A program made the position numbers and the translations under genes. A stretch of 64,000 bases of DNA from Cenococcum geophilum 1.58 (taxonomy: Eukaryota > Ascomycota > Dothideomycetes > Gloniales > Gloniaceae), in NCBI GenBank assembly GCA_001692895.1, contig KV748238.1, positions 372,001 through 436,000 of the forward strand. The letters are read 5' to 3'. Position 1 is the stretch's first letter. Each line of letters opens with the position of its first letter. Positions 11,290 through 21,949 of the stretch are shown piece after piece. Below the pieces are notes generated by a model. That model was not told the DNA's origin and made no database searches. It worked only from the letters and a program-made list of their open reading frames with translations.

Positions 11290-12142
11290 AGTAAGGGGTA
11301 GAAAAAGGTTATAAGGTTGCAAATTTAATAGGGTAGCACGTAAAGTAGTACGTCCCCTTATTATGTGACCTGAACTAATTTTTAACTAATTAAAACCTTA
11401 GGTTTAACCTAAACTTAGTATATATTAGAAGAATTGGAAATAGGGTAGATATTTTAACTAGCGGGCCTAATAATAGCTTAGCTGTTTTGTGGTTATAAAG
11501 CACTATAGATTCTTATAGTTATTAAGGACCTTAATTAGAAATCTGGCGCCTTCTAGTTTAGGTCGCCATTGTTTAAAATATCTAATAATAGCCAGTAACT
11601 CTTTATTGTAAATCTTATAGTTATATTTAGCTAGGCTTAATTGTTTTAAGTAGTATACTATAGGGTATAATATTCTATCTTTGTTATACTAAAATAGAAT
11701 GCCTTTAGTGATATAGTTAGATAAGTTAGCTTTTATAATACTTACTCGGTTTAGGTTAAAGTATTAAAGTATAGGCGCGGTAGTAAATATAACCTTTAGG
11801 TAAGTAAAGGCCTTTTTATATTCCTTATTAAAGATAAAGGCTTTATCTTTTTAGGTTAAAGCTATAAGGGGTAAAACTAGGGCAGAGAAGTTATTAATAA
11901 ACTGTTAGTAGAAATTAGCAAATCCTATAAAGGCTTTTATATCTTTAACGTTCTTAGATTCTTACTAGTTTATAATTACTTTAACTTTTTTTAGGTCTAT
12001 TTATATGCTATTTATAAAAATAAGAAGCCTAAGGTATAAGACTTCTATTTTATAAAATTTATATTTATTTATATCTAATTATAGACTGGCTCTATATAGG
12101 GCTTATAGGATAAGGTTAATATATTTCTAATATTTGGTTAGG
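11290..12142 (-). pseudogene. Gypsy-1 reverse transcriptase C-terminus and RNase H (degraded)
   Basis: The minus strand reads 'FYKIEVLYLRLLIFINSI' (end of RT thumb), then 'NVKDIKAFIGFANFYQQFI' and 'TAPIL*YFN'. The RNase H module follows with 'SIIKANLSNYITKGILF', 'YPIVYYLKQLSLAKYNYKI' and 'YNKELLAIIRYFKQWRPKLE'. The usual catalytic Asp (EADASDY) and Asp (YDKELLAI) have become Asn, consistent with G-to-A change. The frame goes on to 'CFITTKQLSYY*AR', the last RNase H motif. Its upstream end stops exactly at the Gypsy-2 target duplication (12138-12142). The other half of the RT resumes at 18902. Confidence 0.9.
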
Positions 12143-12367
12143 TGTTAGGTAAAACCTAAGTAAATAGTTATATAGCTATAAGGTATAGGCGACCCTAGGG
12201 TAACCTAGGGGTGACTTGCCCGTAAGGTACGTACAGAGTATATACTTAGGGAAAACCCTTCCTACCTCGCATACAGACTCCTCCTTTTCCCTTAAGGATT
12301 TGTCTCTGTCTATATAATATACCCATTATTCTATTATTAGACTCCCTATTTATATCCTTACCTTATA
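12143..12367 (+). repeat. Gypsy-2 5' LTR, 225 bp
   Basis: It starts TGTTAGGTAAAACC and ends CCTTATA (CA to TA). It contains the self-complementary CCCTAGGGTAACCTAGGGG block. It matches 18672-18896. Confidence 0.95.
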
Positions 12368-12419
12368 TTTAAATCCTTACCAATCTCCTTAGGAAGATAG
12401 CCGGTTTAATTTTTCTATA

Positions 12420-13660
12420 ATACCTCTAAAAAGAAAACCAACGCCTATACCTAACGGTAATATGCTAGTAATATAACTATAAAACGCCTTAGGATCTAGT
12501 GTAGACGAAACCGCTAGAAGTATACTAGTAATATCTAAGCCATTTTCTAAATCTTAAAACGATTAGATATCTATAAAAGCTAGAGATTAATTTAACTTAT
12601 ATACCTAGGCTTAATAGGAGCTTAGTAAGGTTACTAGCGTCCTACCTAATACCGCTAATATAAAGGAGCTGGATAAGCTGGCTAAGAAAATAGCTAACTT
12701 ATGGAGTATTATTGATTTAATAAAGCCCTCCTATTACCTCTTTAGTAAAGAGCACGAGTTATATGGCGAATGTATACGCCGATTAAATCTTAACGCCCTA
12801 GTTAAGAAGTTACTACCTAATATTAGCGGTACTACTTAACAGCATTTCGACTAGTGAATTGCCGCAGTTAAGAACCAATTTAAGGTTAATAACGCTAACT
12901 ATAACTATAAGCGACGTACGCGCTAGGCCATTAAAGGTCTTATAAAAGAAAAGATAATCGCCTAACTAGTTTATTGCCGGTTAGGTACTAAGGATAAGGG
13001 TTTTTTACTATAGGATAAATTTAAGACTATAGTCTAAGACTAGATTAGAAACCCTATAGTAAGACGCTTTAATAACGCTATAATGTACTATATGGCTGTT
13101 ATAAAGGAGAACTAGAGGTTTAATGTCTTTTTAGCCCGTATACGTAGCTTAGAGGACCTCTTCTTATATACCCCTTTTGTTAATCCTAAATAATAGGTAG
13201 ACTTTTAGTTCTTATATCTCCTAGCCTACTTATAAGCAGAGCTCTTCTGCCAGAACTTCGCCCAACGGGTAAGAACCGCTAAAGACCTCTTTAATGAAAT
13301 CCGCTGTATAAAGTAATTGCTTAATATTATAAAGCTCACAGAAGATCGCGTAGGTGGTAGCGGTAAATTATTACATATAAGGCGCGGTCGCAGTATAGGC
13401 TCCGTAGAGTTAGGCTTAGAAAATAAAACCTAAAAAGGGTAACGCTTTTTTAAGTAAACTCCTAGGGAGACTACCTAAAAGCTAGATAGCTTAGGGGACC
13501 CCCTAAACGCCGGTGCTATGTAGGCGAGTTAAAGGACTATAGGCGGCCACTATAAGGAATACTGGAAGTAGGCTAATAGAGAGAAGTTAGCTCGGCCTTT
13601 AGAAAACCTAAAGCCCTAGTAGCATATCTCTTTTAACTGCAACTAGGGCCTAATATAGAG
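12420..13660 (+). pseudogene. Gypsy-2 gag (degraded)
   Basis: The plus-strand frame starts just after the 5' LTR and leader with 'KRKPTPIPNGNMLVI'. It carries coherent blocks such as 'NIKELDKLAKKIANLWSIID', 'FSKEHELYGECIRRLNLNAL' and 'LLHIRRGRSIGSVELG', separated by TAA/TAG stops. A segment near 13,540 ('GGHYKEYWK') is where a Gypsy zinc knuckle would be expected, but the Cys residues are not clear. By position and content it is the capsid/nucleocapsid gene. Frame changes against pol are not resolved. Confidence 0.75.
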
Positions 13661-13669
13661 GGAGAGAAG

Positions 13670-14600
13670 AAATATATTGTGGTATATGTTGTAATAAATA
13701 CGCCCTAGGGCGAAGTCCGCCTATATGCCTTATACGATAATAGGTGCTAAATTAACCTTATTAATTAAGATATCGTCTATAGGTTTAACCTGCCTATATA
13801 CTACGCGCTATATTTACGTAAACCTATTATATATTTCCTTAATAGTAACCAGATAATAATTTGGGATGCTTATAATCTAATAGTTACTACTAGTGACTCC
13901 TAGGGTACCCCTCGCACTATTAGGCCGCAGACCTTTTAGGGCGGCTTATTTAATAGCTATAATATAGTTCTTAGATAGGATTGGCTTGTAGAAGTAGATC
14001 TATTAATTAGCTTCCGTTTTAGATAGTTTATTTAGGGTACTTCGGACCCTAGACACCTCTAAATAGTCACCCTTAACGCTCTTCTAGTAGATATTAAGGC
14101 TAGTAAAATAGTCTATTTGCTATAGCTAGAAGACTCCTTTTTTACGCCAGTCGTAAATATAATAGAGGACCTATTATTACTGGTAGCGAGTACCTATATA
14201 GACCCTTTAGATGTAGAGATACCGGTTATAAATATAGTAGAGGACCTGCCGTTACTAGCAGCGAGTACCCGTAGAGACCCTTTAGTATTAGCGTAGATTA
14301 CCTATACGCAAGGGGGAGGTAATTAAAACCCTAAAATTATTAAGTATACTACAGTAGAGCTATATGCACTCTCTATACGAGTATACCTACGAAATGTATA
14401 TCGGCTACACCCTTTTCTTTACTGGCTCCCGGAAGCACACTACTATATAATAGTCGCTTTAACCTCTATGGCCCCTAGCTTACCAGATATATATAAGGAG
14501 GAAATTAATATCTTTTCTAATAAGCTAGTAAGCATACTGCCGTAGAACTCTAAGTACGACTATATAATCGACTTAGAAGAAGGCAAGACGCTATTATAAA
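13670..14600 (+). pseudogene. Gypsy-2 protease and linker (degraded)
   Basis: The frame reads 'YALYDNRCQINLINQDIVYR' around 13,725-13,785. This is the aspartic protease active site with the DSG triad turned into Asp-Asn-Arg by G-to-A changes, followed by a hydrophobic beta strand. The linker contains a 75-bp tandem duplication (14150-14299), then 'ELYALSIRVYLRNVYRL' and 'LPDIYKEEINIFSNKLVSIL' leading into RT. Confidence 0.8.
14150..14299 (+). repeat. 75-bp in-frame tandem duplication in Gypsy-2 pol linker
   Basis: Two consecutive 25-codon units read 'VVNIIEDLLLLVASTYIDPL' and 'VINIVEDLPLLAASTRRDPL'. The period of 75 bases keeps the frame. Confidence 0.8.
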
Positions 14601-16000
14601 TGCCCCTCTATAACCTCTTATAGAAAGAGTTATAGATTTTACGGGAGTACCTAGACAGTATTCTTAAGAAGGGCTGGATTAGGCCTAGCAAGTTGCCTAC
14701 TAAAGCGCCTATCCTCTTTATGCCGAAAGCAGACGGTATAATACGGCTATATATTAACTATAGACGCCTAAATAAGATCACGATTAAAAATTAGTACCCC
14801 CTACCGCTAGTTAGCGAACTCTTTAATAGGCTTAGCTATGCGAAGATATTTATAAAGCTAGATCTTTATAATATATACTATAGGATTTGCATTAAAAAGG
14901 GAGACGAATGGAAGACCGTATTTAAGACACGCTATAGTTACTTTAAGTGCCTAGTAATGCCCTTTAGTTTTGCTAACGCCTCTATAACGTTTTAGAGCTA
15001 TATTTATAAAGCTTTAGAAACCCTAGTAGATACTATCTACGTAGTCTACCTAGATAATATTCTTATCTACTTAAATAATAAGGATAAGCACGTTAAGCAC
15101 GTTAAGCAGGTACTACGACAGCTCCGCGCTCAGGGCCTATACGCTAAACTATTAAAATATATCTTTTATACTAAGAACGTTAAGTTCCTAGGCTTTATTA
15201 TTACCCCTAGGGGTATTATAATAGACCCTGACCGCGTAAAAGCTATTAAGGAATGGCCTAAGCCTGAGTTTTATAGGGATATCTAGGTCTTTCTTAGCTT
15301 TGCCAATTTCTATAGGCGATTTATCTGGAACTACTTAAATACTATATACCCCCTAAACGTGTATCTTATATAGGCATATTATAACCTAATATTAGATAGG
15401 GAGAAGAAGTAGAAGTATAAGTTAAAAGGGCCTACTAAATGGCATTAACCTTAGTTCTGGCCTAACAACGCATAGTAGGCGTTTTATAAGCTACGCGCTA
15501 TATTTACGCAGGCTCCTCTACTTTGCTACTTTAACCCTAATCTACCCCTAATAATAATTACTAATGCTTCTGACTATGCCTATAGTGGTATACTTCTACA
15601 GCCATTAGGGTAAGAAGATTAACTCTACTAGCACCTAATTGCTTATTATAGTTAGAAGCTTACTAGCCTAGAAGTACGGTATAATACGTATAACAAAGAA
15701 CTACTTGCTATAGTGTAATACTTTAAGACGTGGCGTTACTACCTTAAATACGCCGCGCATATAACGCGCGTGCTTTGTAATTATAATAATCTTAGGTACT
15801 TTATAACCACTAAGAGCTTATCTGCTTACCAGGCCCGGTATACTAAAGAACTAGCTAAGTTTAATTTTAAGATTAAATATAAGCTAGGTAAAGTAAATCC
15901 CGCTAATATACTATCCCGGCACCCAGATTATACTAAAGGCTTTAAAGATAGTAGTAAGAGGATAATTCTTAATGCTATGCTGCCTATATTATAGCAAAAG
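14600..16000 (+). pseudogene. Gypsy-2 reverse transcriptase and RNase H (degraded)
   Basis: RT motifs read in order on the plus strand: '[20 protein letters not shown]', '[17 protein letters not shown]', 'AKIFIKLDLYNIYYRI', 'YFKCLVMPFSFANASITF' and the catalytic box 'VVYLDNILIY' (YLDD to YLDN). RNase H follows with 'FYRRFIWNYLNTI', '[18 protein letters not shown]' and 'NTYNKELLAIV'. The open piece at 15770-15994 is its natural C-terminus ('NNLRYFITTKSLSAYQARYT' and 'ANILSRHPDY'). It is therefore a true fragment of the pol frame and not an independent small gene. The catalytic Asp losses match G-to-A change. Confidence 0.95.
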
Positions 16001-16439
16001 TTATAGGTTATAGGCCTTATAGGTGGCCCTAGTGCTACTATACTAAACTAGTGAGTAGCATGCGTGTAGTATATAAGCGACTTTTATAAACTTAGCGCCG
16101 GCGGACTAGAGCGTCCTACTATTCTCTTTAAGACTACTTTAACTAACCTAATGGCGCTTAACCCTAGGGAAGACCCCTTAGCCTAGGCTATAGTCCCCCG
16201 TAATGACCTAGCAAGTCACCTATATATTATACGTTACTTCGCTAGCACTAGCTTTACGCAAAGTCTCGTGCTATGGTAAGAGGTAGTAGTAGCTACTTTA
16301 GCCGAAACGGCGTTTATAGAATACCCCCCTAAGTTACTAGTTAATTTTATTTACGGAGTATAAAAAAGGGACGCCTTTATACGCTCTATATATAATTAGT
16401 TAACTTAAAAATAAGTTCTTACTAGTAATAAGGACTATA

Positions 16440-17610
16440 CCCTTAATAATTAAGGACTCCTAAGGTAAAATAATAAGGTCTAGGTGCCGAATTATATACT
16501 ACTATAATAGGAGATCCTTAAGCGGAATTATGACGATCTTATAGGCGGCCACTATAGTTTTAACCGTATTTTTAAGGTAATTATATGGAAGTATACTTGG
16601 AACGGCCTTACCTAGGACCTCCGTAAATACCTAGATAATTATAATACCTACTAATGCTTTAAATTGCGCCGCTATAAACCCTATAGTAAGCTATAGCCTC
16701 TTTAGGCCCCCACCTAAGCCTAGTGGTATTATTTACTTAACTTTATTACGGATTTCCCAGAGTTTAAAACTCCTAATAGCGTAGAGTATAACTCTGTCCT
16801 TGTCCTTATAGACCGTTTTATAAAGCTGGTGCGCTACTATTTAGTGCGTAAGATAATTAATGCTACGCAACTCGCAGAACTCTTATTTAGAGTCTTTATA
16901 TAAATAGGACCTTTAGATAATATTATCTCTAATAGGGGTAGTATATTTATAAGCGAGTACTAAAGCATTGTATGCTACTATCTCCGCGTTTAACGTAAAC
17001 TTAGCATTATATTTTACCCGTAGATAGATAGTTAGATAGAGCATTAGAACTAGGAGCTTAAGGTATACCTACGTATATTTATAAACTAAAAATAGTCTAA
17101 TTGGGCCTCCCTACTTAAAGAAGTAGCCTTTACCTATAACTCTAAGATCTATGCTATAATAAAGCGTTCCCCTATTAAGCTTGCCTATAGCTAGCTACTA
17201 AATATCCCGGACGAAGTCCTAGACAGCGTTTAAGACGCTTAGTAAGGTAGAGAGGGGTCTAAGTTAATAAATATCCAACTCGCAGAGACGTATTTATAAC
17301 GCTTACGCCTTATATATAAGGCAGCGGCGGCGTTAATAATGCACGCCTAAAAGCTTTAGGTAAAATACTATAATCGTTACCACCTAGCTAAGCATTTCGC
17401 TGTCGGTAAACGAGTCCTACTCTCCTCTAAGAATATCCGCATAAAACGTCCTTATAAAAAGCTTAACTATAAGTTTATAGAACTGTTTTAGATCCTAGAG
17501 CGTGTAGGCCAGCAAGTATATAAGCTAGAGCTCCTATTTACTATAGCACGGCTCTACCTAGTCTTCTATATCTCTCTACTAGAGCCTTATAGGTTACGTC
17601 CTGGGTTTTA
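16440..17610 (+). pseudogene. Gypsy-2 integrase with GPY/F-like module (degraded)
   Basis: The frame shows a zinc-binding region ('IGGHYSFNRIFKVII', then 'YNTY*CFKLRRYK'), a core with 'FITDFPEF', 'VLVLIDRFIKLVRYY', 'DNIISNRGSIFISEY' (second Asp changed to Asn) and 'IEH*NQELKVYLR' (third acidic residue kept), and a C-terminal module 'VGKRVLLSSKNIRIKRPYKK' followed by 'VFYISLLEPYR'. This is typical of chromoviral integrases. Confidence 0.9.
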
Positions 17611-17800
17611 ACCCCTAGTAGTAAAAGAGCTTAAGGAAGGCAGCTAGGAAGTAGAAGTAATTATTACCTACTAAGATTGTACTAGATAACCACAGTACCT
17701 TATTAAATGGCTAGGATGGCTAAATAAGTATAATAAATAGAAATACGAGACAGAACTTAAGAATTGTTAATAACTGCTAGATAAGTATTGTAAGCGGGAC
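17611..17800 (+). pseudogene. Chromodomain at the C-terminus of Gypsy-2 pol
   Basis: After the integrase the frame gives 'ELKEGS*EVEVIITY', then 'PQYLIKWLGWLNKYNK*KYE'. This is the chromodomain pattern (E-W-E-V-E-x-I-L, Y-L-V-K-W-x-G-W), with the aromatic cage residue lost to a stop. In chromoviruses this module targets integration to heterochromatin, which fits the nested location. Confidence 0.85.
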
Positions 17801-18059
17801 ACCCTAGCCTTATAGCCGAAGCGTAGGCGAAAAGTAAGCGCCGCTGTTAAAATATAACCTGCATTAAAGTGGAGTAGAGGATGTCTTAAGGGATTAAAGA
17901 ATAAGCAATAATTGCTCTAAGCAGATCGTTTATATATTAGAGAATAGGCCTATCTATAACCGGGGTTTATTTAACTAGGGTCTATAACCTACTAGTAACC
18001 TACTAGTGGTAACCTGTACTAATAACTTATATACTATTTTATATATATACTACGCAGAT

Positions 18060-18296
18060 AACGTATAAGGCTAAAGTATAGGTTAGTGGCGGGTCTAACG
18101 GGTATATAGCCTTACCGTCCTAATCTGGCTGTATGTAAATAACCTATAACCTACCCGCGAAGTATATACAGCGCTACGCCGGTATAGCGTAAGGCCAAAG
18201 CAGGGTTAGCGGCGGATTTAATAAGTATATAGCCTTACCGTCTATGAATCTAGTTGCATATAAATAACCTATAACCTACCCGCGAGGTACTAGCGA
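18060..18296 (+). repeat. Tandem duplication, period about 124 bp
   Basis: Two head-to-tail copies share the blocks GTATATAGCCTTACCGTC and ATAACCTATAACCTACCCGC. They differ mainly by transitions. Confidence 0.8.
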
Positions 18297-18393
18297 CCTA
18301 CCTACACAAGTAAGCTTTGGAATAGTTCTGGTCTACCAAATTCAGGCGATAGTATTAAGCTTTACTAGCCCTACTTGTTAAATAGACTAATTA

Positions 18394-18514
18394 GGATTTT
18401 CTATACCGGGTATATAAAATTGCTACTAGCTTAGTTAAATGTGGGGTAGTCTTAGTAAGGCAAATCTAACTAATTAGATAACTTTAACCGCTGGTTAAAG
18501 TTCCTTAATATCTT
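18394..18514. repeat. Palindromic module shared with Copia-1 (copy A)
   Basis: It has a partly self-complementary start (GATTTTCTATACCGGGTATA) and a palindromic end (ACTTTAACCGCTGGTTAAAGT). It aligns along its length with 19722-19830 in Copia-1. Confidence 0.75.
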
Positions 18515-18654
18515 CGCGCCGCGTGTATATACTACCCGTCTCTCTATACGCAAAATTAAAACGCTCTTTTCCTTCCAAATTTTTTCCTTACTAAGGTTTT
18601 TTATGGGGTTTTATTAAGGCTTAAGTATATAAAGGATTGGGGACAACCCTTTTT

Positions 18655-18669
18655 AAAGGGGGGGGGGGT
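18655..18669 (+). promoter_or_regulatory. Polypurine tract of Gypsy-2
   Basis: AAA followed by eleven G residues lies immediately before the 3' LTR, the expected position for plus-strand priming. Confidence 0.75.
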
Positions 18670-18671
18670 AT

Positions 18672-18896
18672 TATTAGGTAAAACCTAAATAGATAATTAT
18701 ATAGCCGTAAGGTATAGGCGACCCTAGGGCAACCTAGGGGTGACTCGCCCGTAAGGCACGTGCAGAGTATATACCTAGGGAAAACCCTTCCTACCTCGCA
18801 TACAGACTCCTCCTTTTCCCTTAAGGATTTGTCTCTGTCTATACAATATACGCATTGTTCTATTATTGGACTTCCTATCCACATCCTTACCTTATA
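18672..18896 (+). repeat. Gypsy-2 3' LTR, 225 bp
   Basis: It starts TATTAGGTAAAACC (TG to TA) and ends CCTTATA. It is followed by the target duplication TTAGG. Confidence 0.95.
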
Positions 18897-18901
18897 TTAG
18901 G

Positions 18902-19342
18902 TTATTACTATATATTAGGATATTGTTAATATAAGCAGTATAGAAGATGTCTAGGTAGGGATATAGGGTATTATTTATATAATGTTAAAACAAGCTTAGA
19001 GTATTTGTGAGGCTAAATGGCGTTACTAAGTATTTAAATACTCTATACCAAGTATAAAATGTAGTAAGCTATTTATCTCCTTTTGCTATACGGAGGCGGT
19101 TAAATATAGAGATAATATTAAGCTTTATATAGTAGCGAGCCTTACTTAGTTAGTTTAGTGTCTCCTATATTAATAGGATTGGATATTAGTTCTTAACAGT
19201 AACGGTATTAAGAGCTTAGTAGTCTATATAGAAACGTAAACCGCTACCAGGTTTCTTAATAAAGATTACTAGTACGGCTATAGGTAATAAGCTTGCTCTA
19301 ATAAATCCTTTGCTTAGGTTCTTATCTAAATACTTTTATAGT
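18902..19342 (-). pseudogene. Gypsy-1 reverse transcriptase, fingers and palm (degraded)
   Basis: The minus strand reads '[12 protein letters not shown]', 'SKLITYS', '[11 protein letters not shown]' (RIP form of LRFCIDYRALN) and 'YPIPLI', then in the palm 'YLV*SI*ILSNAI' and finally 'LDIFYTAYINNILIYSNN'. The catalytic YIDD box is Tyr-Ile-Asn-Asn, so both Asp are lost to G-to-A. It is bounded on one side by the Gypsy-2 target duplication and on the other by that of Copia-1. It is one exon-like slice of a single gene. Confidence 0.9.
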
Positions 19343-19509
19343 TGTTGGTCACATAGGGTGACTCACTAATAACGACTACTCGAGTAGGGTTACAGTGATG
19401 TTGGTTAATAAAGCTTATTGATTGGAATGAGGGAGGGCGAGGAGCTTAAGGCTCCTCGCCACGCTAGTGCCGCGGCGTCATGTAATGACCGCTTGCCTCA
19501 TTCCCGACA
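19343..19509 (-). repeat. Copia-1 3' LTR, 167 bp
   Basis: On the plus strand it runs from TGTTGGTCACATAGGG to CATTCCCGACA. It contains the hairpin with arms GCGAGGAGC / GCTCCTCGC. Confidence 0.95.
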
Positions 19510-19879
19510 CTAGCAACTCTTCTTTTATAGTTGCCATCTATATACAAATACTGCTTGACTAGCGTAACAAATACTAATCCTCCTTACTTACTATTGCTAT
19601 CGTAATATAAGTCTCGCTATTCTAAAAATTGCCTCTTAGCACGTAGTGCTTTCTTACTTAGAGTTATAAATATATATCGTGTTAGGGCCGCCAAGGCGCT
19701 AATTATAAGCGAGCCAATAGCGATTTTCTATCCCGGGGATAGAAAATCCTAATTAGCTGAGTTAAGTCAGGGTCTATAGAATCTGGCTAATTAGACAACT
19801 TTAACCGGCGGTTAAAATTCCTAGACATCTTAAGACCTTACGTAACTAAGAAATTTCTAGGGACTCCCTTTTAACCTAA
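19510..19879 (-). other. Copia-1 3' non-coding region
   Basis: This lies between the RNase H stop and the LTR. It holds the second copy of the palindromic module (19722-19830). No coding frame is evident. Confidence 0.6.
19722..19830. repeat. Palindromic module shared with Gypsy-2 (copy B)
   Basis: It starts with the near-perfect palindrome GATTTTCTATCCCGGGGATA and its continuation AGAAAATC, and ends with AACTTTAACCGGCGGTTAAA. It aligns with 18394-18514. Confidence 0.75.
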
Positions 19880-20560
19880 CCTTTAACTTATATACGTAGA
19901 GTATTTATATTAATAAACGTCTCTAGTGCCTTGTTTAGGTTCGCCTTTATCATTACATCTACCGAGTTATCTTGGCCATTAATTTATTAAATCTTAAAGA
20001 GTTCTTAACGCTTATAGGATTGCTAAAGTGCTATAATATTAATTATAAGGCGCTTCTCCTTTATAGTACTAAGCTTAACTAAATACTTATAGAGGGAATA
20101 TAAGTCGGTATACACAATTATAGGGATAATAGAAAGTTTAAGTCAATCCATAATTATTTTTAGGGTAGTTCTAATTGCAATTGCTATATTAACTCCGCCA
20201 ACTATTCCGTATATCTCTAACGCTAGAACGCTTTAAGTAACGCGTTTACTCTTAGTTAAGCTCTAATAGATAAGATTGCCGTAGATTATAAAGTTATTCT
20301 CTCTAGTAGATTTATTTGCAATAATAATCTTATATCCTAGCTAGGAGCTAAAATCTTTATTATTTATAAACAATCTATTAATAAATATAAAGAGCCTAGC
20401 AATAGGAAGATTAATAGGCACGTAGTGTAGTCCCCAGTTAAGATAGTTTATTTGCCAAAAAAGACGTTTATTTAGGGCAAGAACGTCGTCCTTANTTAGT
20501 TCCTAGTATTAGGCGGTAACAGAGAGATTAAATAAAGCCTTAGGTTAATAGATAAAAGTA
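19880..20560 (-). pseudogene. Copia-1 RNase H (degraded)
   Basis: The minus strand reads 'SKRVT*SVLALEIYGIVGGV' (catalytic Glu kept), 'IIVYTDLYSLYKYLVKLS' (Asp kept), 'KEKRLIINIIALQQSYKR' and 'INGQDNSVDVMIKANLN'. These are the standard Copia RNase H motifs in order. One base in this region is undetermined (N at 20495). Confidence 0.9.
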
Positions 20561-21580
20561 ATATAAGCTCCGCAAGCGCGTTGCTCCACATATCCTTATT
20601 TTAGAGAGTTAACGTTAATAACGTCAATTTTCTTACCTTAACCCTTCTGGCGTAAAGCAATAAAATCCTTACTTAGGGAGAGGATACATCTATTAAAAAG
20701 TAATGGTGTTATTAAATTAAGCTTTTCCTTTAGCTTTGCTATAAGATTTACCTTTACTAGCTTATCTTCTTTAAGAGCTAAGAACTAGTCGTCTCCTAAG
20801 ATAATTATATCGTCAGTTTATATGCCGACAATTCTAAATAGAATTCCCGTAGTTATAATAAGGAAGCAGGGATTGAATATAAAAGTAGTTATTAAAAGCT
20901 TCTCTTTATAGTACCTACTATAGGTAGCCCACTAGTAAGTTCCTACCTCTGCGATTCTATACAATGGCTTAAGTATAACTATAATTATATCTTTGGGATA
21001 TTGGTGGCGAATTTACTCTAGAAGGTATACTAATATTAAGCGCTAAAGGTGCGTCTCTAATTAGGTGTAGGCCTAAGTAATATCTCGCAAATAGACCGCT
21101 ATTCTATTCTTTATTAGGGAGGGAGCTAGTGCAATAATAACTTGCTAACTAGCTCGTTAAATCGTAGGAGATTGCATAAGAATTACCTCCTTACTATTAT
21201 TATTATAACCTTAAATAATAAGCCTTGATTTCTTAAATGGGGCGTTAGTAGCTTTACCCTTAATCTTATTAACTATTCTTAACTTAAAGATACGAACTCC
21301 ACCAAATTTAGTAGGGTTATACTTCTTAAATTTAAAGACTCCTTTTATAATAAGACCATCAATCTCCTACTTATTAGATACTTAGAAAGGAGCTCCTAGA
21401 GTTATAATACAACCTTCCTTTTAGAGCTGTTTTACAAGTTCAAAGTTAGCCTTCTCCTTAGCTATTATAAAGGCTATTAATAGCTTAACTCTATTCTTAA
21501 TAGCGGCAACAAATTGCTCTTTAAAATTAATAAGATATTAGCAATTTTGTAATCCCTTTAGGTAACCCCTACCGCGTTAT
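20561..21580 (-). pseudogene. Copia-1 reverse transcriptase (degraded)
   Basis: The minus strand reads '*EIDGLIIKGVFKFKKYNPT', 'GVRIFKLRIVNKIKGKATNA', 'FKKSRLII*GYNNNSKEVIL', 'MQSPTI*RAS' and 'RIAVYLRDIT*AYT'. This is the Copia RT signature of fungal elements (KSRLVVQ, LTQSPTIQR, LRDITQAY). The catalytic YVDD box is not clearly legible at the expected place around 20,810. Confidence 0.9.
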
Positions 21581-21949
21581 AGTTGCGGCGTTTCTACTAT
21601 AATTATATTAGAATTATGGTCGCCTTCTAAAGCACGTTAATTGTGGCTCTTCTTTAGGGCCTCCTCTATAGCATCCTATAAAGGCTTAGAACTATTATCT
21701 TTATAGTAAGGCTTAATAACAGTTAAATAGAATTAAGTGGGTCTGTAAGGTATCTAAATAGTATAAGTCTAACTATTAATTGCAATAAGTTAATATAGGC
21801 CTAACTATCCTCCCTTTTTACGCTATACGCGTACTTTAAACTAGAGTGGCAGATTAAGCATAGTTAAGGTGTTTGGGCCATTTCTTATTCCTAGTGCATT
21901 ATTAACCTAGCGTATAGCGTAGAGATATTATACCTCCTTTATTGCCTTC

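Larger units (their letters stand above)
17801..18655 (+). other. Gypsy-2 3' non-coding region
   Basis: The region lies between the pol end and the polypurine tract. It holds a 124-bp tandem duplication and the palindromic module shared with Copia-1 (both listed separately). Apart from those I see no coding frame. Confidence 0.6.
12143..18896 (+). mobile_element. Gypsy-2: full-length Ty3/Gypsy chromovirus
   Basis: Two 225-bp LTRs, a 5-bp target duplication TTAGG (12138-12142 and 18897-18901), a G-rich polypurine tract before the 3' LTR, and plus-strand gag, protease, RT, RNase H, integrase and chromodomain in that order make this a complete but dead element. It sits inside the Gypsy-1 RT gene. 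Removing it with one TTAGG joins 'AYINNILIYSN' to 'NLTKY' in frame. By hand alignment the LTRs differ at 19 positions, 18 of them transitions, so RIP rather than age explains most of the divergence. Confidence 0.95.

Noticed and set aside
18621..18884. 87-codon minus-strand frame
   Set aside because: It covers the Gypsy-2 3' LTR and polypurine tract (Pro run from the G run).
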